Assembly (NCBI RefSeq): GCF_021190915.1
Contig: NZ_JAIOAP010000004.1
Span: 186,001 to 250,000 of the forward strand
Direction: 5' to 3'
Length of the DNA stretch: 64,000 nt
Origin: Cohnella silvisoli
GTDB lineage: Bacteria; Bacillota; Bacilli; Paenibacillales; Paenibacillaceae
Under the pieces are notes generated by a model. The model was not told the origin of the DNA, searched no databases, and saw only the letters and a program-made list of their open reading frames with translations. The first letter of the stretch is position 1. Every line of letters starts with the position of its first letter. Below are positions 50,756 to 59,740 of the stretch, piece after piece. The translations under genes and the position numbers were made by a program.

Positions 50756-50802
50756 GCCTATTATAGTCCATAATGCGAGAATCGCACAGGACAATAATAG
50801 GC
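50756..50802. repeat. 14-bp inverted repeat over the MFS promoter
   Basis: GCCTATTATAGTCC (50756-50769) and GGACAATAATAGGC (50789-50802) are inverted copies with one mismatch, enclosing an inner TGCGA/TCGCA stem. The -10 of the MFS gene (minus strand) is inside the left arm. It is a likely repressor site, or a terminator-like stem after the chemoreceptor gene. Confidence 0.5.
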
Positions 50803-50826
50803 TTATACGAGTAGGCCAATTCGGCA

Positions 50827-52914
50827 TCAACTCGTAAACTTCTCGATTTGCCGTTGCAGAGAGTAGGAAAGGTTTTTCAGCATTTCCGCTTGTTCCGACA
50901 ATTCTTTCATGGCAGTCAAATTCCTGGAAGAAACGTCGTTCATCTGGTCTGCTTGCTCGGAAGAACCTTTGGCAATGTCGGCAATTTGTTGAATGGTTGC
51001 CGACACCTGCTCGGAAGAAGCCGACATCTGCTCCGAAGCCGCCGAGATTTCTTGGATTTGACTGGCAATGCTGCGCGTTGAGGAGAGGATGAGCTGGAAG
51101 GTTAGGCCTGCATCCTGAACGGCACGACTTCCCAATTGGACTTCCTGCTGCACGTCGTTCATGGCTTGATACGACTGTTCGCCGGCCGATTGGATTTGAC
51201 TGAGCAAATCTGCGATCCCATCCGCAGAGGAGCCGGACAATTCCGCCAGCTTGCGTGTTTCGCTCGCTACAACGATGAATCCGCGTCCGTGCTCGCCGGC
51301 TCTAACCGCTTCGATGGAAGCGTTCAATGCAAGGATATTGCTTTTATAGGCTATTCCTTTAATAAATTCGGCCATTTGCCCGACTTGCTGGGCAAACCCG
51401 TTCAATAACCCGATCGATTGCGCCGTTCCGTTAACCGACTGCTGAATAGCCCCCATCTGGTTAACGACCCGATCCAGAGCGAGCTTGCCTTCCTCTGCTT
51501 GTCCGGCGGATTCCAGCGATACTTGCAAAGCGCTTCCGGTCGTCTCGGCTATACGTCCGATCCCGATCGCCATCTCGCTAATCGCTTTGGCTGAATCCAT
51601 CGTGCTCTGCAGCTGCATATTGGTGCCTGATGCGGTTTCTTGGATGGAGGCCGATAACAAGGCGTTGGATTCGGAAGAATGCTTCGCGATGTCGGCCAAT
51701 CGCGCGGAGGTGTTGGCGGCTTGCTCGGCGTTCCGGCTGCTTGCGCCGATCAGTTCCCGCATTTCAGAGACCATGTGGTTGAAGGACTGGGCCGCCGACT
51801 TCATTTCATCGCGCGTTGCTATGGGCATTCGGGTTTGCAACCGCCCTTTGGACACTTCTGTCGTCGAGTGGAGCAGTAACCGGATCGCCCTCATGATGGA
51901 GGCGTAAAATCCGATGAACATGTAACAGACGATCGAGATGAGAATGACCACGAAGGAAATAACAAAACGTTTGACCTGAGAGTAATGGATCTCTCTTGTC
52001 TGAATTAATCCATCCAATTGTTTAGCATCGACAACGTATAAGGCATTCGTGGCTTTAATGGCTGCCTGGGAAGCTTCAGTGTATTGGTCGTAAGTACCGG
52101 TTACCGTATCATTTGTGAGATAACCTTCCTTCAAAGCGGCCAGGAATTGCTCCGCGCTCGTTTGGAATTGCTGCAGGGTTTGTTCCAATTTAGCTTTCAA
52201 TGGCGGATTCTGCTCGATGATTATTTTGTAACCGGTCCCGATGGCGTTAACCGCAATCCGTATTTCCGTTGCTTGTTCCGTTAAATCCGTCAATTGTTCG
52301 CGAGTAAGCGTTTTTTTCTCGGCCAGTTGCTTTCCTTGGTCCCTTAAGTCGCCGATTTGTTTCGCCAGCAAGGGAAGGCGAATGACGGTTGCGTCCATTA
52401 AATAATAAGAATCCAGATCGGGATCCAGAATCAGCTTGGACGTATCCCCGACATGCGAAATAAGCGCCGCTCCTTCTTCCAAGAGGAGGGCGTGCTCTTG
52501 ACTCGATTGTTTCGCGGACATTGCGGCCCCCGATGTCTTAATCATTGTCCAATGCTGCTTCAGTTTCTCCCAGTCTTTCGAAGCCTCAAGAGCGGCTCCT
52601 AAATTACGGTCGGTTATATCCATCTCCGCGATCTTCCGGTCGACCAAAGCTTCCGCGGTTTGCGCTTGATCCCCGCCCGAGACGGCTAATCGCCGGTGCT
52701 CATCCACGGCTGACATCATCGCTTGCAGCCCCAAATTGTATTCGACGCCTGTCCGCTCGTCATAAGCGAACTCGTACCCTCGGTTTAATTCCACGACTAG
52801 ATAATACATCGTTACCGCGAGAGGAATTAGGATCAGAATGCCAATAAGTAAGAATTTGTAACCATACTTTAATGAATTCAGAATAAAGAGTGCTGGCTTC
52901 AAAATCATTTGCAT
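50827..52914 (-). CDS. methyl-accepting chemotaxis protein
   Basis: The 695-aa receptor has a first membrane helix (about residues 20-42), a mainly helical extracellular domain of about 265 residues, a second helix (about 308-331), HAMP (about 332-385) and a cytoplasmic signalling coiled coil. The hairpin tip reads [25 protein letters not shown]; the usual sequence is AxEVRKLAE, so Val is replaced by Thr. The start at 52914 has AAGGAG about 12 bases upstream. No che genes are adjacent, and the CheA-like operon at 28 kb has no CheW, so coupling between them is not indicated. Confidence 0.93.
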   Translation of the reverse strand: MQMILKPALFILNSLKYGYKFLLIGILILIPLAVTMYYLVVELNRGYEFAYDERTGVEYNLGLQAMMSAVDEHRRLAVSGGDQAQTAEALVDRKIAEMDITDRNLGAALEASKDWEKLKQHWTMIKTSGAAMSAKQSSQEHALLLEEGAALISHVGDTSKLILDPDLDSYYLMDATVIRLPLLAKQIGDLRDQGKQLAEKKTLTREQLTDLTEQATEIRIAVNAIGTGYKIIIEQNPPLKAKLEQTLQQFQTSAEQFLAALKEGYLTNDTVTGTYDQYTEASQAAIKATNALYVVDAKQLDGLIQTREIHYSQVKRFVISFVVILISIVCYMFIGFYASIMRAIRLLLHSTTEVSKGRLQTRMPIATRDEMKSAAQSFNHMVSEMRELIGASSRNAEQAANTSARLADIAKHSSESNALLSASIQETASGTNMQLQSTMDSAKAISEMAIGIGRIAETTGSALQVSLESAGQAEEGKLALDRVVNQMGAIQQSVNGTAQSIGLLNGFAQQVGQMAEFIKGIAYKSNILALNASIEAVRAGEHGRGFIVVASETRKLAELSGSSADGIADLLSQIQSAGEQSYQAMNDVQQEVQLGSRAVQDAGLTFQLILSSTRSIASQIQEISAASEQMSASSEQVSATIQQIADIAKGSSEQADQMNDVSSRNLTAMKELSEQAEMLKNLSYSLQRQIEKFTS

Positions 52915-52999
52915 GGCTTGGCTGAGCTCCTTGTCGAAGTAAATTAAAAGGATCCTATGTAAGTAAAACTAACACAAAATCCCATTTTATTCGACAATT

Positions 53000-53164
53000 T
53001 TATTCGCGCGGCATTCCCATCCCCGCTTCGCGCGCCAGCAGAATCGCTTCCGATCGATCTACGACCTGCAGTTTGTTCAGAATATTGGAGACATGATTGC
53101 GTACGGTTTTCAGAGTTAAGCCTAACTTGCGGGAAATTTCCGCATTGCTTAGGCTGGAGGCGAT
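53000..53164 (-). pseudogene. remnant of a NarL/LuxR-type response regulator (HTH only)
   Basis: Fifty-four codons before a TAA encode the end of a LuxR-type helix-turn-helix: SLSNAEISRKLGLTLKTVRN, HVSNILNKLQVVDRSEAILL and AREAGMGMPRE. An in-frame TGA lies at 53167-53165, and there is no start codon or receiver domain upstream; the space beyond is the end of the oxidase gene. It is the 3' relic of a NarL-family regulator gene. Two ACT-AA-AGT palindromes of NarL-regulator type lie at nearby promoters. Confidence 0.8.
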
Positions 53165-53183
53165 TCACCCCTTCCTCGGCAGC

Positions 53184-55247
53184 TCATTCAGGGTGATTAA
53201 GGGTTTCGCTCCCGACGGTGTAAGGTGTCGTGACTCCTTCGTACATCAGATGCATGGACATTCCGACGGCGGCATGCGTCAGATTGTGGCAATGGTCCAT
53301 CCATAGTCCGGGGTTATCCGCGACGAAGCCGACTTCATACGTATCTCCGGGCTTCACGTCCAACGTATCGGAGTACCAAGGACTGCCGGTCACCGGCTCG
53401 CCGTTATAGGACAACACCAACATGTGGTGGCCATGCAGATGCATCGGATGATCGACGGCGCCGAGGTTTACGATCGTTGTTTTCACAAGATCGCCTTCGC
53501 GGACCATGAACATGGGGGTATCCGGAAATACTTTGCCGTTCAGCGTATACAGAGAGTTGAATTGGCCATTGTAGAAACCGATTTTATTGTCGAGAATCAG
53601 CTGGAACTCCCGGTCAAAATCGCTTTGCGCATTTATTTGAGTTGCGACGGGGGTGCCATAATGGGTTAAATCGAAAACTTCGGTTTTAGGAATATCAGGA
53701 ATTTCCCCGGTGCCATCGCGGCTTAACAGGATACCTAGCTTCTGATCTCCTCCAGCGCTAAGAAAGACGGGATGATCCGGCATGACAAACGTCAAATCCG
53801 CTCTGCCGCCCGTCGGTAATTCGAGGTGCGTATCTTGTAATTGTCCCGGTTCGTTAAGGTCCGTTCCATCTACGGCGGCTACTTGGAAGGGGGTGCCCGT
53901 CAGAACATACTTCTGCCTCACCCAGTCTTGGGTATTGATCAACCTTATACGTACCGGTGTCCCGGGAGTCATCTTCTTGCGTTGAACGCCGGTATTTGCT
54001 CCTATAGAGAAACCCGCGTTTTCCCATACATGAGTAATAACCGTTATGTCTTCAACCGGGGACGTTTCAACCGGCGTTTCGGGCTCGACGATCAATGGGC
54101 CGAACAAACCCTTTTCCACCGCTTCTTGGGAATCTTGGTGCGAATGGTACCAGAAAGTTCCTGTTTGCTCCGCTATGAAGCGATAAACGTGCTGCTCTCC
54201 CGGCATAACGGCGTCTTGAGTCGCTCCGGCAACCCCGTCTTCTGCGTTGGGCACATCAAGTCCATGCCAATGGATCGTTGCGCCTTCTTCGATGTCCCGG
54301 TTGATCAAAGTAACTTCGACCAACTCCCCTTGCTTCATCCGCAGCTCCGGGCCGGGAATTTGTCCGTTATACGTCCAAGCATCTACCTGCTCTCCGGAGC
54401 TTAAGGTTATCGTCTTTTTCTCCGCCGTTAAGGTGAACTTCCGATCCGGCGTCCCTTCTCGAGGGCCCGTCAGCATAGCAACTGAAATGGCTCCCGGCGC
54501 ATTGTGCGCAAGTGCCGGTCCTCCGCCGAACTCCATCGGCCCTTCAGCCATATTGAGCTGATCAGGGAGGCGGCTGTTCTGGCTCTCGATAACGAGAGCG
54601 GTTGCGCTTAGCCCTGCCGCGACGAAGAAGATTCCTAATCCTCTGAGCGCTCTTCTCCAGGGCTGGTAAACGATGACTGCCTCCGGGTGACTCACCCTCT
54701 GAAATCGGCGGTCATGTACGAACCATAGCGCTACGATCGCGGCGGCCCAGATGAGGATAGGGACGATTGCTTTCGTTAATTGGAGGGGTACGGGAGTGAC
54801 GAGCAAGTAATAGAAAACCGTAACCGCGCCTAGCGCCGACATTTGAAAAGGAACGATGATCAGAGGGTGCGCGGCTTGCCTGCGGATGTCCGCCGACAGC
54901 GGGGAGCCGGTTAGTTTGCGCGTTTCCCGCCAGAGCTTCCATAACCTCGGCATGGACAAAAACCAGATCGCCAGCAGAGGCACCACGGTGAGTGGAAGGT
55001 GGAGAAGCACGCGATCCTCCCAGAATACGGGGCTCATGGATTGGGTCATGAGGAGAGTGGCGACGACAAGGCTTGCGGCAGGCAGAGACGCGTAAGCGGC
55101 CCATACCATTTGTTTGCGGGTTTTGCGGCTTAGCCTTTCGGCTGAACCGCCGTACAGCAATCGGGAAGCTTTGCTTCCGGCGATCCAGGATACGATTAGT
55201 ATGAGAAGTGCGCTTGCGAAGATAGTATTGGTAAGGATGGAGAACAA
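53184..55247 (-). CDS. membrane-anchored multicopper oxidase
   Basis: The 687-aa protein starts with five or so membrane helices (residues about 5-220). A two- to three-cupredoxin oxidase follows, facing outward. All copper-binding motifs are present: HWHG (His326, His328), YHSHQD, HPMHLHGHH (from His600) and HCHNLTHAAVGM (His652-Cys653-His654, His658, Met663). The Met suggests a type-1 copper with the usual axial ligand. It may oxidise metal ions (Cu(I), Mn(II)) or phenols; nothing tells which. The start at 55247 follows AAGGAGG on its strand. A palindrome and TAAGAT -10 lie upstream at 55303-55369. The gene lies close to a quinol oxidase with metal-binding tails. Confidence 0.9.
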   Translation of the reverse strand: MFSILTNTIFASALLILIVSWIAGSKASRLLYGGSAERLSRKTRKQMVWAAYASLPAASLVVATLLMTQSMSPVFWEDRVLLHLPLTVVPLLAIWFLSMPRLWKLWRETRKLTGSPLSADIRRQAAHPLIIVPFQMSALGAVTVFYYLLVTPVPLQLTKAIVPILIWAAAIVALWFVHDRRFQRVSHPEAVIVYQPWRRALRGLGIFFVAAGLSATALVIESQNSRLPDQLNMAEGPMEFGGGPALAHNAPGAISVAMLTGPREGTPDRKFTLTAEKKTITLSSGEQVDAWTYNGQIPGPELRMKQGELVEVTLINRDIEEGATIHWHGLDVPNAEDGVAGATQDAVMPGEQHVYRFIAEQTGTFWYHSHQDSQEAVEKGLFGPLIVEPETPVETSPVEDITVITHVWENAGFSIGANTGVQRKKMTPGTPVRIRLINTQDWVRQKYVLTGTPFQVAAVDGTDLNEPGQLQDTHLELPTGGRADLTFVMPDHPVFLSAGGDQKLGILLSRDGTGEIPDIPKTEVFDLTHYGTPVATQINAQSDFDREFQLILDNKIGFYNGQFNSLYTLNGKVFPDTPMFMVREGDLVKTTIVNLGAVDHPMHLHGHHMLVLSYNGEPVTGSPWYSDTLDVKPGDTYEVGFVADNPGLWMDHCHNLTHAAVGMSMHLMYEGVTTPYTVGSETLNHPE

Positions 55248-55302
55248 AGGGTTTACCTCCTTGAACTAAACCGCATTCGCGCGGTAAATTTCTTCTACGT
55301 TC

Positions 55303-55369
55303 ATCTTAGCGCTTGCTGGGGAATGCTCGTAACCGTCTGGGGATTGGATTCAACCCCGACTAAAGTTGG
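55303..55369 (-). promoter_or_regulatory. oxidase promoter with ACT-AA-AGT palindrome
   Basis: On the minus strand, the palindromic site CCCCGACTAAAGTTGG (55354-55369 as read on plus) is centred 54.5 bases upstream of a TAAGAT -10 (55308-55303). The same 16-base core CAACCCCGACTAAAGT and the same distance recur at the DUF1700 promoter (56946-57014). Confidence 0.5.
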
Positions 55370-55423
55370 ATATGAATACCCGCCTTGCATCGGTAATAGA
55401 CTTTTATCCGCGCATAACGAAAC

Positions 55424-55462
55424 ACGCCGTATTTCTCGAGCGGTCATGAGAAAATACGGCGT
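55424..55462 (-). terminator. terminator-like hairpin after the DUF4097 gene
   Basis: ACGCCGTATTTCTC (55424-55437) pairs with GAGAAAATACGGCGT (55448-55462), with one bulged base. On the minus strand it directly follows the DUF4097 gene and is followed by GTTTCGTT. Confidence 0.6.
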
Positions 55463-55495
55463 AGGCTAAGGTGCGATCATTTTCGATAATCGATT

Positions 55496-56359
55496 CTATT
55501 GTTGTTCGACGATAATATTTCCGCTATCCGTTCTGACCTTCACGTAGTCTTTCGTATCCCTCTTAGGTTCTGGAGAACGAACCAAACCGGAGTCGGCCTG
55601 CAAATCATAGAATCCCGCAAAAGCAGCAGGAACTTGCACGTAAACGTTGCCCGAATCCGCAGACAACTCCGCGCTTGAAGTGTCCAGCTTATACAGCTTA
55701 ATGTTGCCCGAATCTACGGATACGCTGGTACGTCCCGTCATGTTCTCGAATTTGATATTCCCAGAACTAGCGGTAGCCGTTAGATCGGTTGTAACTTTGT
55801 TACCATTGATTTTGCCCGAGTCGACATGGACATTCAATCGGTCGCTTTTGAAATTGTTGATCGTAATGTTGCCGGAGTCCGCGGTCAGGTCGGCGTCGGC
55901 AATTCGCAGAATAGCTGCGTCCGTAATGTTCATAGTGCCTGAATCGACTTTCACGTTCAAGGAATCCAGAACGGAATCATCCGTCACGGAGATAACGAAA
56001 TCTTCATTAACGCTGTCAAAGTTGAAATCGAAGAAGTTGATATATTTTTTAGGCAATCGGGTGAGATCAAACTTTAAGCTTTGGCTGGAAATTTCGGTTT
56101 TCATCGCTTTTTCGATCATTTTATCGGTTCCATGTCCCTTGAGTTGAATGGAGTTGGTGCCGTCCGTGCTTTTAACGAAAGAAATATTTACGTCATAATC
56201 GCTTACAATGTGCAGTTTGCGCAGATCGGCGGCCGCGAAAGTCCACGTTTTCTCGAATTCCGGCAGTTTGTCGCTTGTTGATTTCCATCCATAAGATGCG
56301 ACGCCTGCGAGCCCGATTAGGATGAGGGCGATAGCGGTAAGGTACCAAAGCTTTTTCAT
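55496..56359 (-). CDS. DUF4097 beta-repeat membrane-anchored protein
   Basis: The 287-aa protein has one N-terminal membrane helix (WYLTAIALILIGLAGVASYG) and an extracytoplasmic domain of regular beta repeats. Its rungs contain recurring D/SSGxI/M, x-ADSGNI or x-VDSGNI motifs about 20 residues apart, the hallmark of DUF4097 (adhesin-like right-handed beta helix). I chose ATG 56359 (MKKLWYL), preceded by GGAGAGGAAG. Its start is one base after the stop of the DUF1700 gene, so the two are cotranslated. With a PadR regulator they form a recurring Bacillota module, probably for cell-envelope stress; the exact role is unknown. Confidence 0.88.
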   Translation of the reverse strand: MKKLWYLTAIALILIGLAGVASYGWKSTSDKLPEFEKTWTFAAADLRKLHIVSDYDVNISFVKSTDGTNSIQLKGHGTDKMIEKAMKTEISSQSLKFDLTRLPKKYINFFDFNFDSVNEDFVISVTDDSVLDSLNVKVDSGTMNITDAAILRIADADLTADSGNITINNFKSDRLNVHVDSGKINGNKVTTDLTATASSGNIKFENMTGRTSVSVDSGNIKLYKLDTSSAELSADSGNVYVQVPAAFAGFYDLQADSGLVRSPEPKRDTKDYVKVRTDSGNIIVEQQ

Positions 56360-56360
56360 T

Positions 56361-56909
56361 TCAATGACTTCCTCTCCATGTCTTGTAATTCCATTTGGCA
56401 TAGTTCAATGTGATGAACACCAGCCATTTTCCGATAGATTTTGCGGCAACGGCGAGCAGCATGCCGATACCGACCATTCCGATCGCGACGAACCATTTAC
56501 CCGGCATATAATTACCGTACAGTACGGTTTCCGCCACTAAAGCAACGGGAGCTAAGAAGCAGCTAAGCGTCGCTGCACATATCGCGATGAAAGCCGCCCA
56601 TATCGAAGCAAAGACTGGAATCGCAAACATCACGTTCAGGAAAAAGAGCAAAATCGATACGCCGATGAAACGCGGAATGTCCCGACGGGACGGCGACCAT
56701 GGCGGCGGGGGCAAGAAATCCGGGCCAATGGCTTCCCGAGCCAACGCTAACGGGTCTCCTAACTCTCTGGCGATTTCCGTTTCGGACTTTCCATTCTGCT
56801 GCCCGTAGATAAAGTGCGCTTCGTAATCGCGCAGCAGCTCGTTCCGTTCATCCTCCGGCAATGCGGCCAGGTAGTAGCGGAGCGTTTCGATAAACTCCAA
56901 TTTATTCAT
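56361..56909 (-). CDS. DUF1700 membrane protein
   Basis: The 182-aa protein begins with the DUF1700 cytoplasmic helical pattern MNKLEFIETLRYYLAALPED, then LRDYEAHFIYGQQNGKSE and LGDPLALAREAIG. Two or three membrane helices follow (about residues 78-105, 110-130 and 138-160). DUF1700 proteins are commonly paired with PadR and DUF4097 proteins, as here. It starts at 56909 with GGGAGAATCC on its strand and has its own promoter (56946-57014) despite lying after the PadR gene. Confidence 0.88.
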   Translation of the reverse strand: MNKLEFIETLRYYLAALPEDERNELLRDYEAHFIYGQQNGKSETEIARELGDPLALAREAIGPDFLPPPPWSPSRRDIPRFIGVSILLFFLNVMFAIPVFASIWAAFIAICAATLSCFLAPVALVAETVLYGNYMPGKWFVAIGMVGIGMLLAVAAKSIGKWLVFITLNYAKWNYKTWRGSH

Positions 56910-56945
56910 GGGATTCTCCCTTTTCCGTTTCCGTTATTTTCAATC

Positions 56946-57014
56946 ATCATACCTTGTAACCATTCAATCCGGTAACCGACGCGAGTTCATGCGCAACCCC
57001 GACTAAAGTAGGGG
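56946..57014 (-). promoter_or_regulatory. DUF1700/DUF4097 promoter with ACT-AA-AGT palindrome
   Basis: CCCCGACTAAAGTAGGGG (56997-57014) is an 18-bp near-perfect palindrome. It is centred 54.5 bases upstream of a TATGAT -10 on the minus strand (56951-56946). The arrangement equals that of the oxidase promoter at 55303-55369. Confidence 0.5.
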
Positions 57015-57044
57015 TTTGAGGGTGAGAAGGCCGTCAGGCCAGCT

Positions 57045-57377
57045 TCATTCTTTGGGAAACTCGCCTTGCTCGATCAGATTAGCCACGTTATGCACGAAAG
57101 CGTTCCAGGCTGTAATCAACTCCTTGGAATACTGCAATCCCTCGGGCGTCAACTGATAATATTTGCGCGGCGGGCCTTCGCTTGATTCCTGCAAATAAGT
57201 GGTGCAATAGCCGTCCTTGACTAAGCGGCGAAGCAGCGGGTAAAGCGCCCCTTCCGCCACTTCGACGTGTTCCGATACCGCTTCAGCAAGTTCGTAACCG
57301 TAACGGTCGTGCTTCTGGATGAGTACAAGGACGCAAAGTTCGAGTACTCCTTTTTTGAATTGGGTGTTGATATCCAC
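57045..57377 (-). CDS. PadR-family transcriptional regulator
   Basis: The 110-aa regulator is of the short PadR-s2 type: FKKGVLELCVLVLIQKHDRY (helix 1), GYELAEAVSEHVEVAEGALY and PLLRRLVKDGYCTTYL (winged helix), with PPRKYYQLTPEG in the wing, and a short dimerisation helix. It precedes the DUF1700-DUF4097 pair on the same strand, which is the usual order of this module. A perfect palindrome at 57421-57434 lies between its likely -35 and -10 and is its probable operator. Confidence 0.92.
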   Translation of the reverse strand: MDINTQFKKGVLELCVLVLIQKHDRYGYELAEAVSEHVEVAEGALYPLLRRLVKDGYCTTYLQESSEGPPRKYYQLTPEGLQYSKELITAWNAFVHNVANLIEQGEFPKE

Positions 57378-57420
57378 GGCTCTTCCTCCACTCTCTGTCC
57401 TAGCTTCTATATGCTTGTAT

Positions 57421-57434
57421 ATTCAGTACTGAAT
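57421..57434. promoter_or_regulatory. palindrome in the padR promoter
   Basis: ATTCAGTACTGAAT is a perfect 14-bp palindrome 44 bases upstream of the PadR-family gene start (minus strand). PadR-family regulators bind such AT-rich palindromes, and autorepression is likely. Confidence 0.55.
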
Positions 57435-57526
57435 AAACTACAGTAGCTCTTATGGATATAATTTATCACACGGTATTGAACAATGCAAGGTAGTGTGAAA
57501 AATAATATAGCGGAAATAGTTGTCGA

Positions 57527-57536
57527 GAAACGTTTC
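57527..57536. promoter_or_regulatory. LacI-type palindrome upstream of an orphan binding protein
   Basis: GAAACGTTTC is a perfect palindrome with central CG, as in LacI-family operators. It lies 10 bases before a TACAAT hexamer (57547-57552) upstream of the solute-binding-protein gene. It does not match the catabolite-responsive element outside this core. The region 57378-57648 holds no other gene I can support. Confidence 0.35.
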
Positions 57537-57648
57537 CCTCTTGTGGTACAATATGTAAATGTTTAATAGGGCTGGGAAAGAGAGGTGTTGTATGGAAAAC
57601 GCAGCATTGTAATAGATACATAGACTATCAAATTAAGGAAGTGAGCAT

Positions 57649-59109
57649 ATGAGTCGTAACCGAATCGCTATGTTTATTTTATTCATTACCTTGTTTACTG
57701 GCGTGCTTGCCGGCTGCAGTACTGGCGGGAATGATTCCAAGGAGAATGTTAAGACGTCGATTAAAGTGATGTATTACGACGAAAGAAGCTTCTATCAGCA
57801 ATATGGAATGCTGTTCGCCGCTATGAACCCTAATATCGAGATAGAAGTCGTCTCTACGCAAAGCGTCCGATACGAAGAAGGCAAAGACATGAAGAAAGCG
57901 ATGCAGGATTTTCTTGACGAGCAGAAGCCGGACGTTCTTATGCTAAGCACCGAGGAATACAAGCGGATGGCAGGAGAAGGCAAACTATACAATCTGGAAT
58001 CTTTCATCAAGAAGGATAAATATGATCTAGAAGGTATCGCTCCGGGTATCATCGATTACATTAAACAGCAAAGCGACGGCGTTCTGTACGGGTTGTCCCC
58101 GAACTTCTACAGCCAGGCGCTCTTCTATAATAAAGACTTGTTTACCAAATACGGGGTTCCGTTCCCGGAAGACCGAATGAGCTGGGAGAGCGTGCTTCAG
58201 CTTGCGGCCCGATTCCCGACAACGGGAACGAAAGAGAATCGAATATACGGATTGAAACCGGGTTATAACCCTAATTTGTATTATTTCGGTCTTTCCATAG
58301 GTTCATCCCAAGGTCTAAGCTACATTAATCCAACTACGAAGCAGATGACGATCAATACGGATTCATGGAAAGCCGCGTTCGAGCTCGCGGATAAAGCGAT
58401 GAAATCCGGCGCGCTCTATACGGAAGATCCTAATGGCCAGATGACTCAAAACTCCACTTATGAGAGCTATCTGCTTAGAGATCCATTCATCAGCGGTAAA
58501 GTGGCCATGACTATGGAAGGCAATTATATAATGGATCAGCTCAAGGAAGCTAAAAATGTCCTCAAGGATAAAGGAATTAAGAACTGGGATGTCGTGACGG
58601 TGCCTGTAAATCCGCAGCAACCCGATGAAAGCACGGGGATGTCCATCAACCAAATTTTCTCGATCGATGCGAAATCATCGAATACCGACGCCGCGTGGAA
58701 ATTCATTAGTTACGTAAACGGGGATGAATTCGCCAGGGTCACGTCCAAAGTGCAGAATGGCGGATTTCCTGCCCGTACCAAATACCTCGACAATGGAGAA
58801 GGGCATCATATGGAAGCCTTCTATAGTCTGAAACCGGTGCAGTCGAATATGTACAAGGATTTCGATAAGCTGCCGCAGGACTTTTTCCAGAAATTCGATG
58901 GAGTGACGCAACAAGAGATGCAAGGAGTAACGGACGGCAAGACAACCATCGCGGATGCGCTGGACAACATTCAAGCCAAAGGCCAGCAGCTTCTGACCGA
59001 AGAGAGCAATAAGGCCGGTAAAGACGGCAAAACGGATCCGCAGCCATCTGAGTCATCCAAAGCGGTTGAGCAGTCATCGGGAGTGACCTCCTCGGCGGTT
59101 GCGCAGTAG
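57649..59109 (+). CDS. orphan sugar-binding lipoprotein (SBP family 1)
   Basis: The 486-aa protein has a lipoprotein signal with LAGC (Cys23) and a family-1 solute-binding fold: VLMLSTEEYKRMAGEGKLYN, YGLSPNFYSQALFYNKDLF, NIYGL-like motifs, GKVAMTMEGNYIMDQ and a C-terminal hinge. A disordered tail rich in Ser, Glu and Val follows (PQPSESSKAVEQSSG). ATG 57649 follows AAGGAAGTGAGC. No permease or ATPase genes adjoin it. It may serve a transporter encoded elsewhere or act as a sensor partner. The ligand is unknown. Confidence 0.88.
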   Translation: MSRNRIAMFILFITLFTGVLAGCSTGGNDSKENVKTSIKVMYYDERSFYQQYGMLFAAMNPNIEIEVVSTQSVRYEEGKDMKKAMQDFLDEQKPDVLMLSTEEYKRMAGEGKLYNLESFIKKDKYDLEGIAPGIIDYIKQQSDGVLYGLSPNFYSQALFYNKDLFTKYGVPFPEDRMSWESVLQLAARFPTTGTKENRIYGLKPGYNPNLYYFGLSIGSSQGLSYINPTTKQMTINTDSWKAAFELADKAMKSGALYTEDPNGQMTQNSTYESYLLRDPFISGKVAMTMEGNYIMDQLKEAKNVLKDKGIKNWDVVTVPVNPQQPDESTGMSINQIFSIDAKSSNTDAAWKFISYVNGDEFARVTSKVQNGGFPARTKYLDNGEGHHMEAFYSLKPVQSNMYKDFDKLPQDFFQKFDGVTQQEMQGVTDGKTTIADALDNIQAKGQQLLTEESNKAGKDGKTDPQPSESSKAVEQSSGVTSSAVAQ

Positions 59110-59246
59110 CCATTTTCTGTAGATACATGCGTCAGTACGCGTGCATGAGCCCAAATTTGTCGCAAATGTGAATTCCGACTTTAATCTGTCACAAGTATGT
59201 GCTAAAATGTTCACATATAGCGCTTACACGAGAGAGGTTGGACCTC

Positions 59247-59483
59247 ATGAAAAATAAGGAAATGTCACGCATGCTGAAATGGGTCGCAATGATTGTCATC
59301 GGCGTCGGCATCATCTGTTGCATGATGAACATCGCGCAGTTTAACGATCGCAACCTCGGTTTAATGGTTGGGATCGGATTCTTGATCGGCGGAAGCCAGA
59401 TTATGCTGTTCGGCGTAATCGCTCCCCTGATGCAGAGAAATCAAGAACCTGCCCAAACGGCTGCCACTGAAGAGCTTGCTTAA
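59247..59483 (+). CDS. small membrane protein, 78 aa
   Basis: Two membrane helices (about residues 10-30 and 38-62) make up most of the product: WVAMIVIGVGIICCMMN and GLMVGIGFLIGGSQIMLFG. A Gln/Ala/Glu tail follows. I do not recognise the family. I chose ATG 59247, after GAGAGGTTGGACCTC; the longer frame from 59199 lacks a ribosome binding site. It is monocistronic, ending in a strong terminator just before the quinol oxidase operon. Confidence 0.7.
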   Translation: MKNKEMSRMLKWVAMIVIGVGIICCMMNIAQFNDRNLGLMVGIGFLIGGSQIMLFGVIAPLMQRNQEPAQTAATEELA

Positions 59484-59499
59484 CTTAATGGTCATTTAA

Positions 59500-59543
59500 G
59501 AACCGCCGCGACAGAAGGAAACTTCTGCTGCGGCGGTTTTTTG
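59500..59543 (+). terminator. terminator after the small membrane-protein gene
   Basis: AACCGCCGC (59501-59509) pairs perfectly with GCGGCGGTT (59530-59538), with an inner AGAAG/CTTCT stem, then TTTTTTG. Confidence 0.9.
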
Positions 59544-59740
59544 TTACGAAAGTATGTACTTTATTTCACAATTCGTCGAAACGGTGAACATTGTATTGCG
59601 AAATTTCAACGAATGTTTGACGCCTTTGTTAACTGTGCGGAACCTCGCTTATCTTTCTGATATGTTGGTTACAGATGAGGGAAGGATGAATTTCTGACGG
59701 CCCTCGGCAGTCATGTTTTGTGGAGATGGGGGAGATGGAA

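Noticed and set aside
57521..57540. Catabolite-responsive element (CcpA site)
   Set aside because: Only the central AAACGTTT fits; the outer positions of the consensus do not.
57592..57612. Six-codon frame (MENAAL) with a GAGAGG site as a leader peptide
   Set aside because: No terminator or alternative hairpin follows, so there is nothing for it to control.
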